From Varroa destructor (Eukaryota; Arthropoda; Arachnida; Mesostigmata; Varroidae): a stretch of 64,000 nt of DNA. Positions 50,607-63,190 of the stretch are shown here, one piece after another. The stretch covers positions 28,783,565 to 28,847,564 of the forward strand of contig NW_019211454.1 in NCBI RefSeq assembly GCF_002443255.2. The letters run 5' to 3'. The position numbers and the translations under genes are program-made. Under the pieces are notes generated by a model that saw only the letters and a list, made by a program, of their open reading frames with translations, was not told the origin of the DNA and did not search any database. Within the stretch, counting starts at the first letter, position 1, and every line of letters begins with the position of its first letter.

Positions 50607-50626
50607 TATATATATATATATATAAG
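50607..50626. repeat. (TA)10 microsatellite
   Basis: A perfect TA run of 20 bases. Confidence 0.95.
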
Positions 50627-51900
50627 AGAATGATAAACAAAATACGACTTTGCATTTTGCTAACACATGTATTATTGCATATTTAAGAGGTTATCATCAC
50701 TGATTACTACTTTCCTGTTGCTGTAGTCAATAAATGACGGGATCATTGATGGGCCGGCTGTGTTTAGCCTCAAGAATGATTTTGTGATCCCTAGAAGAGC
50801 GGTTTCAACCGTCAAACAAAAGGAGATCAACAACACAACAGAAAATCTCGTCTGCAAAGCACTCAGTGGTACCAGCAGCAGAGTGTGGCGACTTGTGCGA
50901 CTTAGCTACACACAAGGATGACCGCGTCAAGATTTCCGTTGATCCACGCTGTGGATGGACAAAGGCTGACCTTTTATAAGCCTAGAACCTTAACCCCAGT
51001 CTGCTCCGACGAAGATTGATGAAGATGGAACGAGTCAGCGTGAAACAGCAGGCTCAAAATATAAAAAAAGCCGAAAAGAAGTTACCAGTTTAGATGTGGA
51101 GGACTAAAGCTTTGAAACGATGATTCTTTGCGGTGATTCTTAGTGTCTAGGCGGAACAGCTGGAAACATACGACTCCTGTCGCTTATATTTTATCTTATT
51201 GATTCTTTCGAAGAGATAACAATCTTCCTCTTGTTTGTTACGTTTTTCATTACCGTTGTTCTTAGCTTGAAATGAGATCAGACAAAAATATTTTATTATG
51301 ATCAAATTAATTACACTAAGACCTTGGTGTTCACCTTGTCCTTCAGAGTCATGTCTAAGATGCCCTGGAATCAAATTTTTGCAATAACAAAATAGATCAG
51401 GACTAATGTTATTAGACAGATTTGATAAGTTCAAAAATACAGTCCAGATAAACATTCGTTCGCCAGGACAGGTAAAGGAAGCCGTGCGGGTCAGAATCAA
51501 TTTGCCGCACTAACTGATTATGTTGAGCGTAATACATGTCTTATTTTTATGGAAAGGCGGAGGTCCACAAATTTCTAATAGTATGTGACGATAAGTCTGG
51601 CAAACATATTGATAACTATACGCCCTCCTCAAGTGTCAGACGACCTGGTGGATCCTGATCCTTAAAATAGTCATTTGTGGCCCAATTTTGTTTTTGCGGA
51701 ACAATCACGTAAGCCTTACGCAAATTTCTATGATGAAAAATGATATTTTGACCGCTTCGAAAAGGTAGAATATTGTAGGCTAATTTCCTAATTTGTCGAA
51801 ATTACGTCGACAAGTGACGATAAGACCTGCAGTTTCGTTTGCATCGGACTTTGTTGGGGGGTACCCTAAATCATTCGACAAAACTGTGATCTTAGGGTGA

Positions 51901-54900
51901 CTATATAGGTGTAGTTAAATGGCCGAATACAGGAAGAAGGCGGGTGGCAAGGAGGCATCCAAAAAAAAAACGGGCAGAAACAAGCGACACTTGTTCCGTC
52001 GTTTTCATTTAGCCGGCGTTTATTCAGCGATTATAGAGCCATCAGAGCAGCCGTTACTGCCTTTGCCGCTGCTGGTCCTGTTACTAACGCTGCTGTCCAC
52101 GGGTTCGTGGTTAGACTTGCAAATTGAACAATAGCCGCCCCATTAACATGAGTGCGAATCTAGAACTTTGGCTGCAACGGCGTAGTCGTGGTGGAGGGTC
52201 GCAGTACTAGCTGCTGCTGAAGTAACCGAGAAGCAATCAGTGTGTGGGGCCGCCCATGGTGTTTGCATGAATCTTGCTGGATTAGTGTGTGAATCTTGTG
52301 GTATTTTGCTAACAGATCGTATATAGATGAATATGTGTTCCTTGTTCTGTTCATGAGTAAAAACCCATTTCATAGAAACAGTAGGCTGATTATCAAGCTG
52401 CGAACGAGGTTGTGGAAACGTTGATCAAAGCAGTATTAAGCAAACGACGATCAAACAAAGTCCGTTTTATTGATTAAATTCACGATTTTTTTTGTTCTCC
52501 CAGCGCTTGCCCTGCCCACTAGGTCATCCAGAGTCTATCGTGTATGCCCTCTTTCTCTGCGAGGTGAAATACTTTAATTACAAGAATGATTAGCATGAAC
52601 TACTGAAGTACTCCACATTGAACTGTTAAATAGCCAAATTTCTGCCGATTTTATAAAACAAGAAAAATGACAAAGAAATTAACAAAAATAAACTTGTATA
52701 GGCTTTTACATTCGACCCTCAAAAACATTATACTACCACGAATCTCTGTTTCGAGATATGTCTGTTAAACTACGGATATATGAACCGTTATTAATGATCA
52801 AAGAACCCCTTTAAGCTGAATGCATCCTAATTAATATGCATGGAAGCTTCAAGACAAGTTAGATATGTATCTCGAGCTTCTATATGTAGTCGCATTGGAT
52901 TATAGGCAATCTAATATATCTGTTTTACTATTTCGCAACTATAGATAAGTTTTAATAAATTTCGAAATTTGTCTCGCGGCAAAAAAAAACACTTGTACAA
53001 CTGAGTCAATGCTGCGAATCCCATAACGCTGTATAAATGCTATAAGACGGCATCATAGACACAGAGCTATGGAAACCAAGTATTCGGTATAATAAAATGC
53101 ACGGTCCTTGTTACGTATGGTATGGTATGGCTAAGTATTACTGCGGCGTATGGTTTTCATTATTCGTAAACTATGATAATATACTAGAGGTTGTGCAGAG
53201 GTCGACCTCGGCCTATTAATATAGGTTGTTTCCAAATAACTACAAGCATTAGATACGCTCGGTAGCATCGATGTCTCTGATCGAACTCACTGAGTACAAT
53301 GTTCAGAAAAATTAAGAGAACTAATCACGAAGTTGATTATTTACCTCTTGTAAAGACGATCGTACAGGCAAATTGATAACGGGACGATAATCAGTGAGTG
53401 CTGCAATGAACTGTCCCTTCCTAGTACCCATTAATATTCGTTATAAATGCGACGTTACATTGTAACGATGCATATATAATAAGATAATTATTTTGCTTAA
53501 ATTGTACTTACGCGATTTTCTACCCGTTATCTTGACCATAAAAATTACTTATTATCTTGTTTGTTTAACAACCAGGTTTCTGCATTGTTTGTCCTCGAAA
53601 ACGTAAGAATCAATATCATAGGTGAACGATTGATCCGTCTACGACGTTTTTTTAAGTATTGTTAATCAATTGAAATAAACATAACTAGATAATTTGAAAA
53701 CGTATAGTTCCGGCAGCTGTTTTGCACATTTTCGTGTCGAATTTACGGGATACGTTATCTAAAGATTAATTATCTGTGCCCCACATGGAGGTCACAGGAC
53801 GATTTTATCAAGTTTACGATATTATGTAAAATAATGCTCCTAATTATTATAGCTTTCCTGGCTGCTTGCACAGTTATTTATCTACCTAAGCATAGAATAT
53901 TCTATTTCTTTTTCTTTTTTTTTAATAATAGATCATTAATATTCTGTAACATAAAATTAACACTGTATTTGAACGTTTTAGTATTTGCCGTAACTCGCAA
54001 CGCCCTAAGAACACTGCAGGCCACAATTGACAATGATTCATGAAGCGATGTTTAGATTCTCACTGCCGGTAAGCAATAGGTAAGAGATATGACGGCCATG
54101 AATTTGCTACGACACAAAACGATCTATTCAATTATCATCAGCTTCTTTTACTGGCATTAAGGCATAGTCACCGAAATATAAGCTGCGATCTTCCTTGAAG
54201 GCTGTCATTGCTTAGAATGCAAACAACGGTAACGGCTTATCTGGATGCTTAAAAAAGCACGCGACACATCAGTACTACTTTTGGCGAAACGCCAATAGAA
54301 ATTTGAAAAAATACATAGAAGATAAGTACACAGAAGCTTACAGTGGCCACACAAGCGCCCTTTAACACAAAACACAGTATATAAGTGGTATTCGTTTAAT
54401 AACGGGATATGATCGGAGTAAAGTCGCTGATCAAAACCTTTTTGTTTTGATTCAACAAATGACAAATGTTTCTACCAGTCAAATTTTTGCTTTGCTTCGT
54501 CCATTGCAGTACTTTCCCGCATTTACTTTGAAAGCTTCCGCCATCAAAGCTTCTCGGCTAGATAGATATAAGCTTGTGGAGACACAAACATCAGTATGTG
54601 GTAAGCATAGGTTTTCCATATCGTTTGCCCATGAACATCCGTGTCTAGGCGCACTCGAAAATAGAACTTTTAAACAAAACTATTTCTAGTAGTTATTGTG
54701 TGGCATAAAAATGTTTTTGGATTAACACATGATATAATAAAGAAATATCAATAATCATATATATTGTGCAGCATAATCAACGCAAGCCTTCCGACCATTT
54801 TTTGACACATTAGATTCTAGCCTAAATGTTTGGGCATATTTAATGCCTAGTTTAATGAAACGTTTCGGGAACTGGAAGTATTGATGCAATACGTAGATAA

Positions 54901-57635
54901 CGGTTAGCAAATAAATTAGCGAGCCGAGTTGGCTTGAAGATGATCGTCGGACCACCCATACGTACATGACCATCTCTTGGTAGACTTGGTTCACTTATGC
55001 ACGAATACAAAGTGAACTATCGAGTTGATAAATCAATATTTTGAAACCTATTCAAGTTCCGCCGGATATTATATTAAAGTATTATCATATTCTTTATTTA
55101 TCAAATTCAGGCTTAATTAAGGGATTGAGTGTGTCGAAATCGTGGTCCTGATATACGCCTAAAGTCGGGTGCAAAATCTCTGCCACTCTCATTGTACGCT
55201 TTTTATGACACGATGACTTTATAAATTAAGGAACGTGTCTCCGTATTTTTTTTTATCTCGTTTGCAAATTTGGCACAAAAATATACCAAATGAATGCTGT
55301 TGATTTCGGCGGGGACGGTGGCAACCACGACATCTACAGTGGTGTAAAAGTAAAAGCTAGCGGAAGCTAATGGCGCATGCTGAAGCAACGTTTACGCGCT
55401 CGCGTCGTACGCCTTTACTAGCATGAATGACAGATGCATCATGTGTGGGCAAAATGCACAAAGAAAAGTGTTTGATATTGTTATGTAGACCTAGAGACAA
55501 TAATCTGCACGACGAACGTACGCTTACATACGACCACCGCCCAACGGGTAGACACTGACACCAGCATCGAAAAAACGCCTGCGGTATTAGACAAGTTAGG
55601 CGTATAATCTGCCCCGGCCAGATTGAGCTGAGGTGGAGGAACGCTGCTGGTTGTTTCTTCACACTAAAAAGAAAGGTATTCTCCATGTGTGTACTACCGT
55701 GTGTCATTTAGAAGCTGCGAAACGTTTGAGATGAATTAATCAGTAGTGACATACTCTACTGCAGAGCAACTCTTTAGCGACTATGTAAAAGAAGTCCACA
55801 GTATCGCCCCCTATGCCCCTAAGCTACTTGCCGCCATAACACGAAGCGCAGAAACGACAGGAGATGACAATAAACTCGCCCGTTGGGTGGCTCACTAGTT
55901 GGGCTGAAAGCTGATGATCCGCCGCCGCGGGCTATTTGAAGGCTATTTCAACCCCCTTATTCTCCGTCCGATTTTTTCCCATTACATCCCTGACCCAAAG
56001 TTCGTCCCTTCTTACTCCTATTTACTATAATCTACGCAGCTTCGGGCAAGCTGGCTACTTTGAGGCTTCAATAGTTTCGACTATTGTAGAAAGGTTGGTA
56101 AAGGATAAAGGAAGAGCGCACAAAGCGAAACGAGGAGCAATGCTGGCGAATTTGATGCGTTGCCCCTTCGCCAGTTCGCCACCATCGCCGCCTGTAGTTG
56201 AGGTTTTTTTACGCGATTCCAGCTGAGCTGTGCACCAGCTGCCGGGGATTCACCGTTTGTGAACCATACAACTGCCAGAGCCGCACCGGTTTCCCGTCGT
56301 GAAAGCACTGCACGTCACCCAGTACGGCGGTGAAGAAATCCGCCTCAGGCAGTGGCGAACTACGGTTACAGTGGATGCATCGTCGAAAACCTGCAGGTAT
56401 CTTCAACTATAAACTATGCATGCCAATATAACGTCGTCAAGCTTGGAATAGCGACGGGACTACTATCAGAGGTTGTGAAAGCATTCCCAATCACCAGCTC
56501 TAACGTGCCACTAGACCCGTTCGATAGTCAGTCCTGTGCCACACCATACGACCTGCATAAGCGAGTAATTGCCTACGGCTTTCTATCCGCTAATAGCATT
56601 TCGCAACAAATTGATGAATATTAATCTTCATAGAATGATACAGTCCTCATAGTAAGCTTCCTTGCTTATATATACATCGTCTGAGATGGAACTTAGCCCA
56701 AAACACACATCGATGGGTGCGAAAATATTTCAAAGGTTTTTCAAAAACGGTTTTTGAAAATTTTAAAATTGAATCACTGCTTGTTTGATATGATCAATCT
56801 AGTTGACGTTTACATAAAAATACGATAGTATTTAGTTATTGTAGCTATGACCTCTTGGTGATGACCATCGACCACCGGTAGTATAAAGTAGTCGCATAAT
56901 AAAATTCAAGAGGGCAAACTAATTCAGTATTTTGTTTCGTCGAGCCCTGTTAAAACACGACAGATTAGAGCTGAAAGGTATTCCTTAGTTAGGGGCGCTG
57001 ATTTTGATGACTACAGTTATTTTTATCATCGATCTACACCCGGCCTTCGAAGTAGCTGCGTTTAGTGTGACCCACGGCGCTATGACCTTGTGTAACAACA
57101 ACAATAGCGCTTGAAACGCTAGATGTAAATGACAATGACAAAAATTATCATATTCCTTTTCTTTTTTTTAGACCTTCATCTGAGAACGCAAACGAAAAGG
57201 TTGGGGGGCAGCTGAGTACGGTGCCTCTACCTGCGGTTAGTTAAGCCAGCCAAGTGGTACAAGGCGACATTTGGTCTTCGCTTAAAGCCAAAATAACCTA
57301 CGATACACCGTTGCACAAAGGTCTCGTGTTTATCGTATATTTAATCGTATCTCAGCTTAGAAATATGTCTCTAAACATATCTTGAAGTCTTCCTAAAGTC
57401 TTCCTTGAGAGTGCAGTTTATGTCAATATATAAGGGCAAGATATGAGCCCACCAGCACAAACATAGCCTGTATCTGCAAATCTAACGAGGTATACACGTT
57501 TTTTTTCTAGTTATTGGTCTACGGTCAAGCGAAGCTAAATGACAAGCTTGTAACAGCGGCAACTGTCACAGTGAAATGAATGTATGAGAACAAATAATAC
57601 CTACTAGGATACGTAACATAGTAGTTGATATATAT
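51901..57635. other. Gene-free stretch with one small odd frame
   Basis: At 51919-52134 a 71-codon plus-strand frame has ATG in an A-rich context with G at +4, a very basic N-terminus (KKAGGKEASKKKTGRNKR) and a leucine-rich hydrophobic run near its C-terminus, like a tiny membrane protein; it has no recognised family. (TATGG)3 lies at 53116-53130. 55890-56620 is GC-richer, with opposing frames of 75-96 codons. The rest, including 52.4-54.0 kb, is AT-rich and empty. Confidence 0.45.
56739..56761. repeat. 11-bp perfect palindrome, 1-base centre
   Basis: TTTTCAAAAAC and GTTTTTGAAAA flank a single G. AT-rich; no function is evident. Confidence 0.8.
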
Positions 57636-57703
57636 TAGCTAACTAATACGGAAGGGATAAGCGATTCTGTCGTATGGCCGGCCCCAGGTACTCGAGCCTG
57701 CCT
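57636..57703 (+). repeat. tRNA-like trace
   Basis: GGGATAAGCGATTCTGTCGT (57655-57674) followed by CCAGGTACTCGAGCCTGCC has the order D-arm, anticodon arm, T-arm. CTCGAGCC retains the B-box core, but the first two positions are lost. CTCGAG is self-complementary and may mimic a T-arm. Weak on its own. Confidence 0.22.
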
Positions 57704-60390
57704 TGAATTATTTTAGGATATAAAAAGTTATACGTATCAAACAATGACACACGGCCTACAAAATAGACGATCGAGACGACACTTATCAACATTTGATTTC
57801 AGTTCAAACCGTAAGAAAGTTTGACGATGCTACTAATTAAAAAAAAAAGAACGTATCCCAAATATTTTTTTAAACGTAGCATAACATAATCTTTGACTCT
57901 GCGTTGTTGTCTGTAGGCAATTGAGATGTCTAAATGGCTGGACAATTTGACAAAGACTTGAGCTTCATTGAACTAAGGAAAACAACTGACCAATCAATAG
58001 CCGCGTCAATCTGAAAAAACAGAAACCTGTAATAAATCATTTTAATTAAATGTTCCGCATCGTTTTAAAAAAGGTAAAAGCAATTTACCAGGTGGAAAAC
58101 TGAAACATTGATTCAGCTTTTCCGACGCTTTCTCTCACCTCTTCCTCTTTAGAGATTCATGTTTTGACGCATTATGCAAAAACGAAATTTGAACGAACGT
58201 ATATGCTGGACCCATGGACTTACGGCTATAGACAACTCTCAGAAATGGTGTATCAGATCACACGAGATTTCTCACGAAGTTAATGAAGCGACAGGCTTGA
58301 CCAGACGTCTTTATCCCAACGGTAGCTTCTTCAACATCGCTACGAACTGCGTCGGTTTAGCTGTTCTAGCCCTCTATTCAGCTAAGAGGACACTAAAGGG
58401 GTGTCAGTGTCGATATCTAAGGGGCAAAGCGACCACGATAGTGATTCGTTGATAAGAAACCCTACCGAGAAGAAATCCTCCACTAGTGTAGCACGTCGAA
58501 GTTTTCATCTCGCTCATTCTTGTGCAGATATCCTGCCAGTAGACGTCACGGGTTCCAGGTCTCTGGCACTCCAACCATTCATAATTTGAGTGCGACCGTA
58601 CAATAATGGTTGAGAGATGTCGGACAACTTCATTTGGGGATCGCTAGTTATTGCTGATGAGGCCCCTGAAGTTCGCGAGGCGACCTGATACCATCTTTGT
58701 CCTAGAGCTCCTCATTCAGACCAGTTTCTCCCCTTATTCGCTCAGCTCTCGGAAGCGGTGTTCAAGCATGCGATTATCGGCACATTATAACATTTGCCAT
58801 CCTGCAGCTTGCCTTCTAGAAACTATTTTGAAACAACTGTATACACATTCAGTGTCCGTATATCAATCCTTGCATGTTTCAAGCTTGACCTTGCTCGCGC
58901 GCTTATCGGACTGATACGCGCATGCATATCAGCGGCAGAAGCAGTTTTTATATGAAGTACATCAACGTACCCCTATGCAGAGGACCATAAATTCTGATAT
59001 TCAACAACTACATCGGATAGCACCAACTATAGATGGGGCTTTCGAGACGAGCCAATAAAGCGAATACATGTTCAGTCCTTCTTTGCCGCATACGTATATC
59101 CAGGGCATATCGTCTTGGATATATACAGGCGACAAAGGATAAGCATCTTCCTCTTGCTAAATGCGTTACATTGATTCGATTATTTTTAAAGCCTTGACAT
59201 AGAACGAGATAGAATGGGGAAGGGCACCTTTGAGGCTACCGAGAAATTCTGTTGCTGTTGAGGGACTGAGCGGCACGATATTTACTCAGCCGTATAAGTT
59301 AACTAGTAGCCCGCTCTGCCCACGATACGTTATCCTTATCATCATCGTCATCCTCTTTATAGTTAAATTATGACAAATTATTGAAAAAAGAATCCCATAT
59401 ACTAAACATGATGCTTTTTAGGTAGTTTATATTAGTTTGTTATTTAATATCGATGAAGGAGTAATCAAAAAATATTCATTGTGACCTCTGCTTAATTTGA
59501 CATTGGTCTGAACACAGTTCGGTCGGCCATATCGTAGTCATGTTACACGAACGGAAAATGACTATGGTTAAACCTATAAATATCAACATTCTTCAGATAC
59601 AAGGGTTAGTTTCAACTATACAAAGCCAGTCATGTGATCAAACAGATATACTTGGACATACAGAAACCAGGGACATATCGATGAACGAGCAAATATACCA
59701 ATGAAGTAGTACGCAGATTAAATATTGTTGGCATTATTTGGTTGTAGAGTGATTCGTTTGAGAGGCCTTGCTCACTGGAAGACTGCAGGTAAGCAAAATG
59801 GCCCAACCAATGAAATGGCACATTATAAATTTGATCGCTAGCTTTTATGGGTTTCATCATTAAACATCCACATTAGTAACATCATAGAATACGTGCTTTC
59901 TCTGAGCTCTTCGATCTACCTTAAAGTTGGGTTAGTTTCTATATTTTCTTTATCGTCATTTAGAATTAAACAGCTATTGCCTGTTGAGCAAAAGCTGCAC
60001 AATGCAACAGCTGATTTTAGTGTCAACTTATTGAAAAGTTTCAACAACTAGCGGTTAGTCAGTTATCATTCCATATCAGAATCGTGTGATAATTAATGTT
60101 AAACCTTCCTGAACAGCACTACGTTTGGTGATCTGAATCTCGACCTTTTTGAGTAGCGTCATTACTGTTTCTATGTAATGCTTGTATAAACTGCAAGTAT
60201 TTCTATTGGTAACGCATATCAGAAACGGGAATTTCCTTTTCAAGGAAATAAAATGCTCACGCGTTGACAGGCTCTTCCACGACCATCTCAGGAAGCATGT
60301 CCGCGGACGACATGGTAAACGTATTGTGTGCGGCAATAACGACGGGGACACAGGCGGCGTAACGGAACAAAATATTCGTTCGTTCATTTG

Positions 60391-60393
<3 letters not shown>
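57704..60393. other. Gene-free stretch
   Basis: No recognised gene. Plus-strand frames of 92, 62 and 87 codons at 58174-58914 follow one another in a slightly GC-richer segment but share no product or splice logic that I can see. 59340-59500 is AT-rich. The last 300 bases lead into the promoter-like island. Confidence 0.5.

Positions 60394-60430
<37 letters not shown>
60394..60430. repeat. (TC)18 tract, GAGA-type
   Basis: A perfect TC run of 37 bases; the minus strand reads (GA)n. In arthropods GAGAG tracts bind GAGA-factor/CLAMP-type proteins and are common near promoters. This one ends about 70 bases upstream of an initiator/DPE-like pair and a candidate first coding exon, so a promoter role is plausible. 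It also creates spurious Ser/Leu and Arg/Glu repeat frames. Confidence 0.96.
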
Positions 60431-60433
<3 letters not shown>

Positions 60434-60496
60434 AGTTCCTTTTCGTTGTCCTGAGACAAGTGCGCTACGTTTCGCCTTTCGCCGTGGCTTTATAGT

Positions 60497-60533
60497 GTTT
60501 CAGCGTACACGTATATGTGGTCTACGTTAGTTG
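60497..60533 (+). promoter_or_regulatory. Candidate core promoter (initiator + DPE)
   Basis: TTTCAGCG places an initiator-like TCAG with +1 A at 60502. AGTTG at 60529-60533 matches the downstream promoter element RGWYV exactly at +28 to +32, the fixed spacing used by arthropod DPE promoters. The initiator itself matches TCAKTY only at the first four positions. There is no TATA box at -30. The transcribed side is rich in GAGCGAGCG/TTCGTCCG-type words typical of arthropod 5' leaders. The prediction rests on two short motifs. Confidence 0.33.
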
Positions 60534-60645
60534 CCTACCCGACCAACCGAGCGAGCGTTCGTCCGTTTCGCTGTGGCGGAGTCGAGCGCTTTTTATATGG
60601 GGTAAGCAGACGCGCACTGTGCCAGCAGACAGGGGTGCAGTTGCG

Positions 60646-60891
60646 ATGGGGGAACAGGACCGAGAGAACACAGGTGAAGCTGATGAAGCTTGTCTCAGCA
60701 ACGCCACCCTGTCCGCCTGCCTGCGGTACCACAATGGACGAAGAAGGCGCTTCACTCGCTTTCTGACGGTTTTGGATCCGGCGGTCGGTCGGGAAACTCT
60801 GGCAAATGCTATCGAAACGCTGGAATACGGCGGATCGCCAACGAAAGGCCGTGTGGAACCTTGCGGAGCTATGTGGCACGGCATGGAATAG
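60646..60891 (+). CDS. Candidate coding frame, 81 aa, unrecognised
   Basis: The frame starts at ATG 60646 with G at -3 and G at +4, a strong start context. It runs 81 codons to TAG, with an acidic N-terminus (MGEQDRENTGEADEACLSN), a basic patch (GRRRRF) and TRFLTVLDPAVGRETLANAI further on. By hand count 31 of 81 codons begin with G, more than G at second (about 23) or third positions, a coding-like bias. It lies about 145 bases downstream of the candidate initiator. A GTAAG donor at 60602 and a CAG followed by GTGAAG donor at 60671 mean it could be spliced, so the true exon may end earlier. No signal peptide or domain is recognised. Two minus-strand frames of 120 and 138 codons overlap, as expected in GC-rich DNA, and are proline/serine-rich, so they look less likely. 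Confidence 0.33.
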   Translation: MGEQDRENTGEADEACLSNATLSACLRYHNGRRRRFTRFLTVLDPAVGRETLANAIETLEYGGSPTKGRVEPCGAMWHGME

Positions 60892-61603
60892 GAAAAAGGC
60901 CGGCAGAAACGGGGGGCAGGGAGGGACCGAGAGGATCGTGTGGGTATTCACTGAAGTCTTTTATTTCGGTAAAAAAAAAGTCGGCGGGCAGCGATGAGAG
61001 TGAAGTGTGCTTGAGCTTATCCTTGACGTCGCCAGGGAAGGGACGATTTAACCACAAAACGTAACAAGGAGAAACACCCGTTTCGTTACAACGACGCTAC
61101 GATTACAAATACCTAGATAATGTTTATGTTATACATATGGAGAAATTAGCTTAAAGTTGTTGGTTCTCGAAATCCAGTTGGGTTCCTGCGTAAGCCTGTC
61201 ATAGAGCGACAGAAAATGAGACAAAATTACTGTGAAGATAACACGGTGTTGCAGTGGGGCGGCAAACGCAGAGATTATATATAATATTCACTCATGAACA
61301 GCGGTGTTAAATCTGGACTTCCGTGCATTATCTGGATCAAGAAAGTTGCAAACGTCAGCTTTTGTTGGGATAATTTTCTGCTGCTTCTAAAAGACACCAG
61401 CGAAAGTCAAACGAAGAAAGAAAACGAATTTTCTCTTCAAATAAAGACGAAATATATATTCCGTCAATATTTTTCCAAGTCAGTTTCCAAATCACACCGG
61501 AAAAGAATTTCGGAGCGGAGGACGCTGTCAGATGGCTATGCGTCAGGCGTGAGTTACTGACGAAGGTCTATACCCACGAAGTCTTAGGCGTCCCCAATGA
61601 AGT

Positions 61604-61639
<36 letters not shown>

Positions 61640-63125
61640 ACGTAGTAAAACCAAACGATTGGCTACATAAGCATCAAGTACACAAGTCGCTGTTTGTACC
61701 CTGGACGTACCTCATGCACCTGCAGCAGTCTCGGCTCCGAAGGAAAGGAAATTGATTCATTCATGAGGAAACTCATTCGAAGACATTTGACTGAAAGCAT
61801 GGTATTTCCAGGAGCAAATGTAAAAACTGAAAGGGGGGAGAGAGAATAAGATACGGTGCGATCTTCTCACAAAGCCTCATTCCGTGGAGCATTTCTCTAC
61901 ATCACCCGCCGTTTTTCTCAAGAATCATAATAACGAATAGGAAATACAACGCTGACAGATCGTGAGGGATAGCACTTGGTTTTCTAATAAAATCTGCACT
62001 TTCAAGGCTCGTTACAGCTACAGTAGCAGCAGTAAACTGCAAAAAAGGTTAAAAAAATCGTGATGTACTTTTTTTGAGAGAGATAGAGAATACAGCCCAG
62101 CCCTATCGCTGGTTTGGGCGATCTCAGTTATAGCACAGAATGTAATATTGATAGGACAGAGCCATTTTGTAAATAGCACATTTCTTGACCACAATTGCAA
62201 AGTTTCAATTTACGGATTAATAAAAATATAGGCTTTCCTACCTCACAGTAACTATTATTGATTAACACAAAATGAACTTCATATCCTCGGGGTGTTTGAA
62301 ACGTTTTTAACATCCTATCGAACAACTCGAGTAAGTAATAGCTATAGATGTCTTCGGATCATCCTAAAAATTTAGCAAGATTTGATGCGTAGCTTCCGGA
62401 TTCAGGCTTTATTCACGGGTACTATACCCTTTTCGGATGCATCGATTTGAAATCAACTCTGATTCTGCTGCTGTATCTTTGGTGTTGTCCAGGACACAGC
62501 TACAGATTTATTCCCCAATAAAACCGATCTTTTGTTGAACAGCGAATCAGAAAAGGTAACCTAGGCACTTTGAATTTTAATATGTACTGTTTTGGCTTAC
62601 CGTAGATAAGATTAATTCCTAATCTAGTTTTTGTGAAACCTGTTACACGCCTAATACATATACATAAATCTGATATTGGTATCGTTTGCTAAACAAGCTA
62701 GGTTTGTCTAGAAATATATATTGATTCCTACTCAACAACCTTTTAGAAATACGGTCCGGGTGAACACTAACACCACTGTAGGAAAAAGGTTTATATTTAA
62801 CTCCATTTGAAAAGAGCGGCATAGGTACAAAAAAGACAGCTGTGGCAATGGCAGCATAGCTTCATCTTAGAATTAACATATTATGCATGCGTACGAAGAT
62901 AACATAAAATATGATTTATTATTAACGTCCAAGTTTATTTTACCTTATTCATTGCCGCAAGGGTCAGGAAATGCAGTCGGCCTGTTGTTTATAGTAGAGG
63001 TATTACGATCACGCAGATGCTACCCTCCAGATGGTAGATCTGCTGTTGCCTTGCTTGACCTCGTTCGCCATTTTCCCACCTATCCAACTGTGGCTGTGTG
63101 TCAAGTAGATAAAGAAGCAAACTAA
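60892..63125. other. Gene-free stretch after the GC-rich island
   Basis: GC-rich sequence continues to about 61060, with extra frames (60690-61064 +, 60869-61057 -) that are unrecognised. A plus-strand frame of 88 codons at 61294-61560 has no identifiable domain. (TA)16 lies at 61606-61637. The rest is AT-rich. Confidence 0.5.
61606..61637. repeat. (TA)16 microsatellite
   Basis: A perfect TA run of 32 bases. Confidence 0.97.
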
Positions 63126-63190
63126 TGTAGTAAAGGACACGTAGGAAGGACCACTATCCCACTGATCTGGTTTGATTCCCATCTGGGTCT
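63126..63190 (+). repeat. tRNA-like segment, possible SINE head
   Basis: TAGTAAAGGACACGTAGG resembles an A box and D-arm. CTGGTTTGATTCCCATCTGG resembles a T-arm: GTTTGATTC matches the B-box consensus with one mismatch. No acceptor pairing or anticodon stem is clear, so this is a tRNA-derived repeat trace rather than a tRNA gene. Confidence 0.38.

Larger units (their letters stand above)
47297..51900. other. Gene-free stretch
   Basis: No gene is recognised. (ATGT)n at 48841-48859 and (TA)10 at 50607-50626 are simple repeats. Overlapping plus-strand frames at 48820-49372 (up to 110 codons) and a minus-strand frame of 117 codons at 51147-51500 lack domain-like features. 49740-50310 is slightly GC-richer, with opposing frames. 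Confidence 0.5.

Noticed and set aside
60372..60459. Long Arg/Glu and Ser/Leu dipeptide runs
   Set aside because: They are translations of the (TC)18 microsatellite, not protein repeats.
60535..60951. 138-codon minus-strand frame, the longest in the window
   Set aside because: It overlaps the better plus-strand frame and another minus-strand frame, starts at a non-ATG codon, is proline/serine-rich, and shows no domain. Several long frames on both strands are expected in GC-rich DNA.
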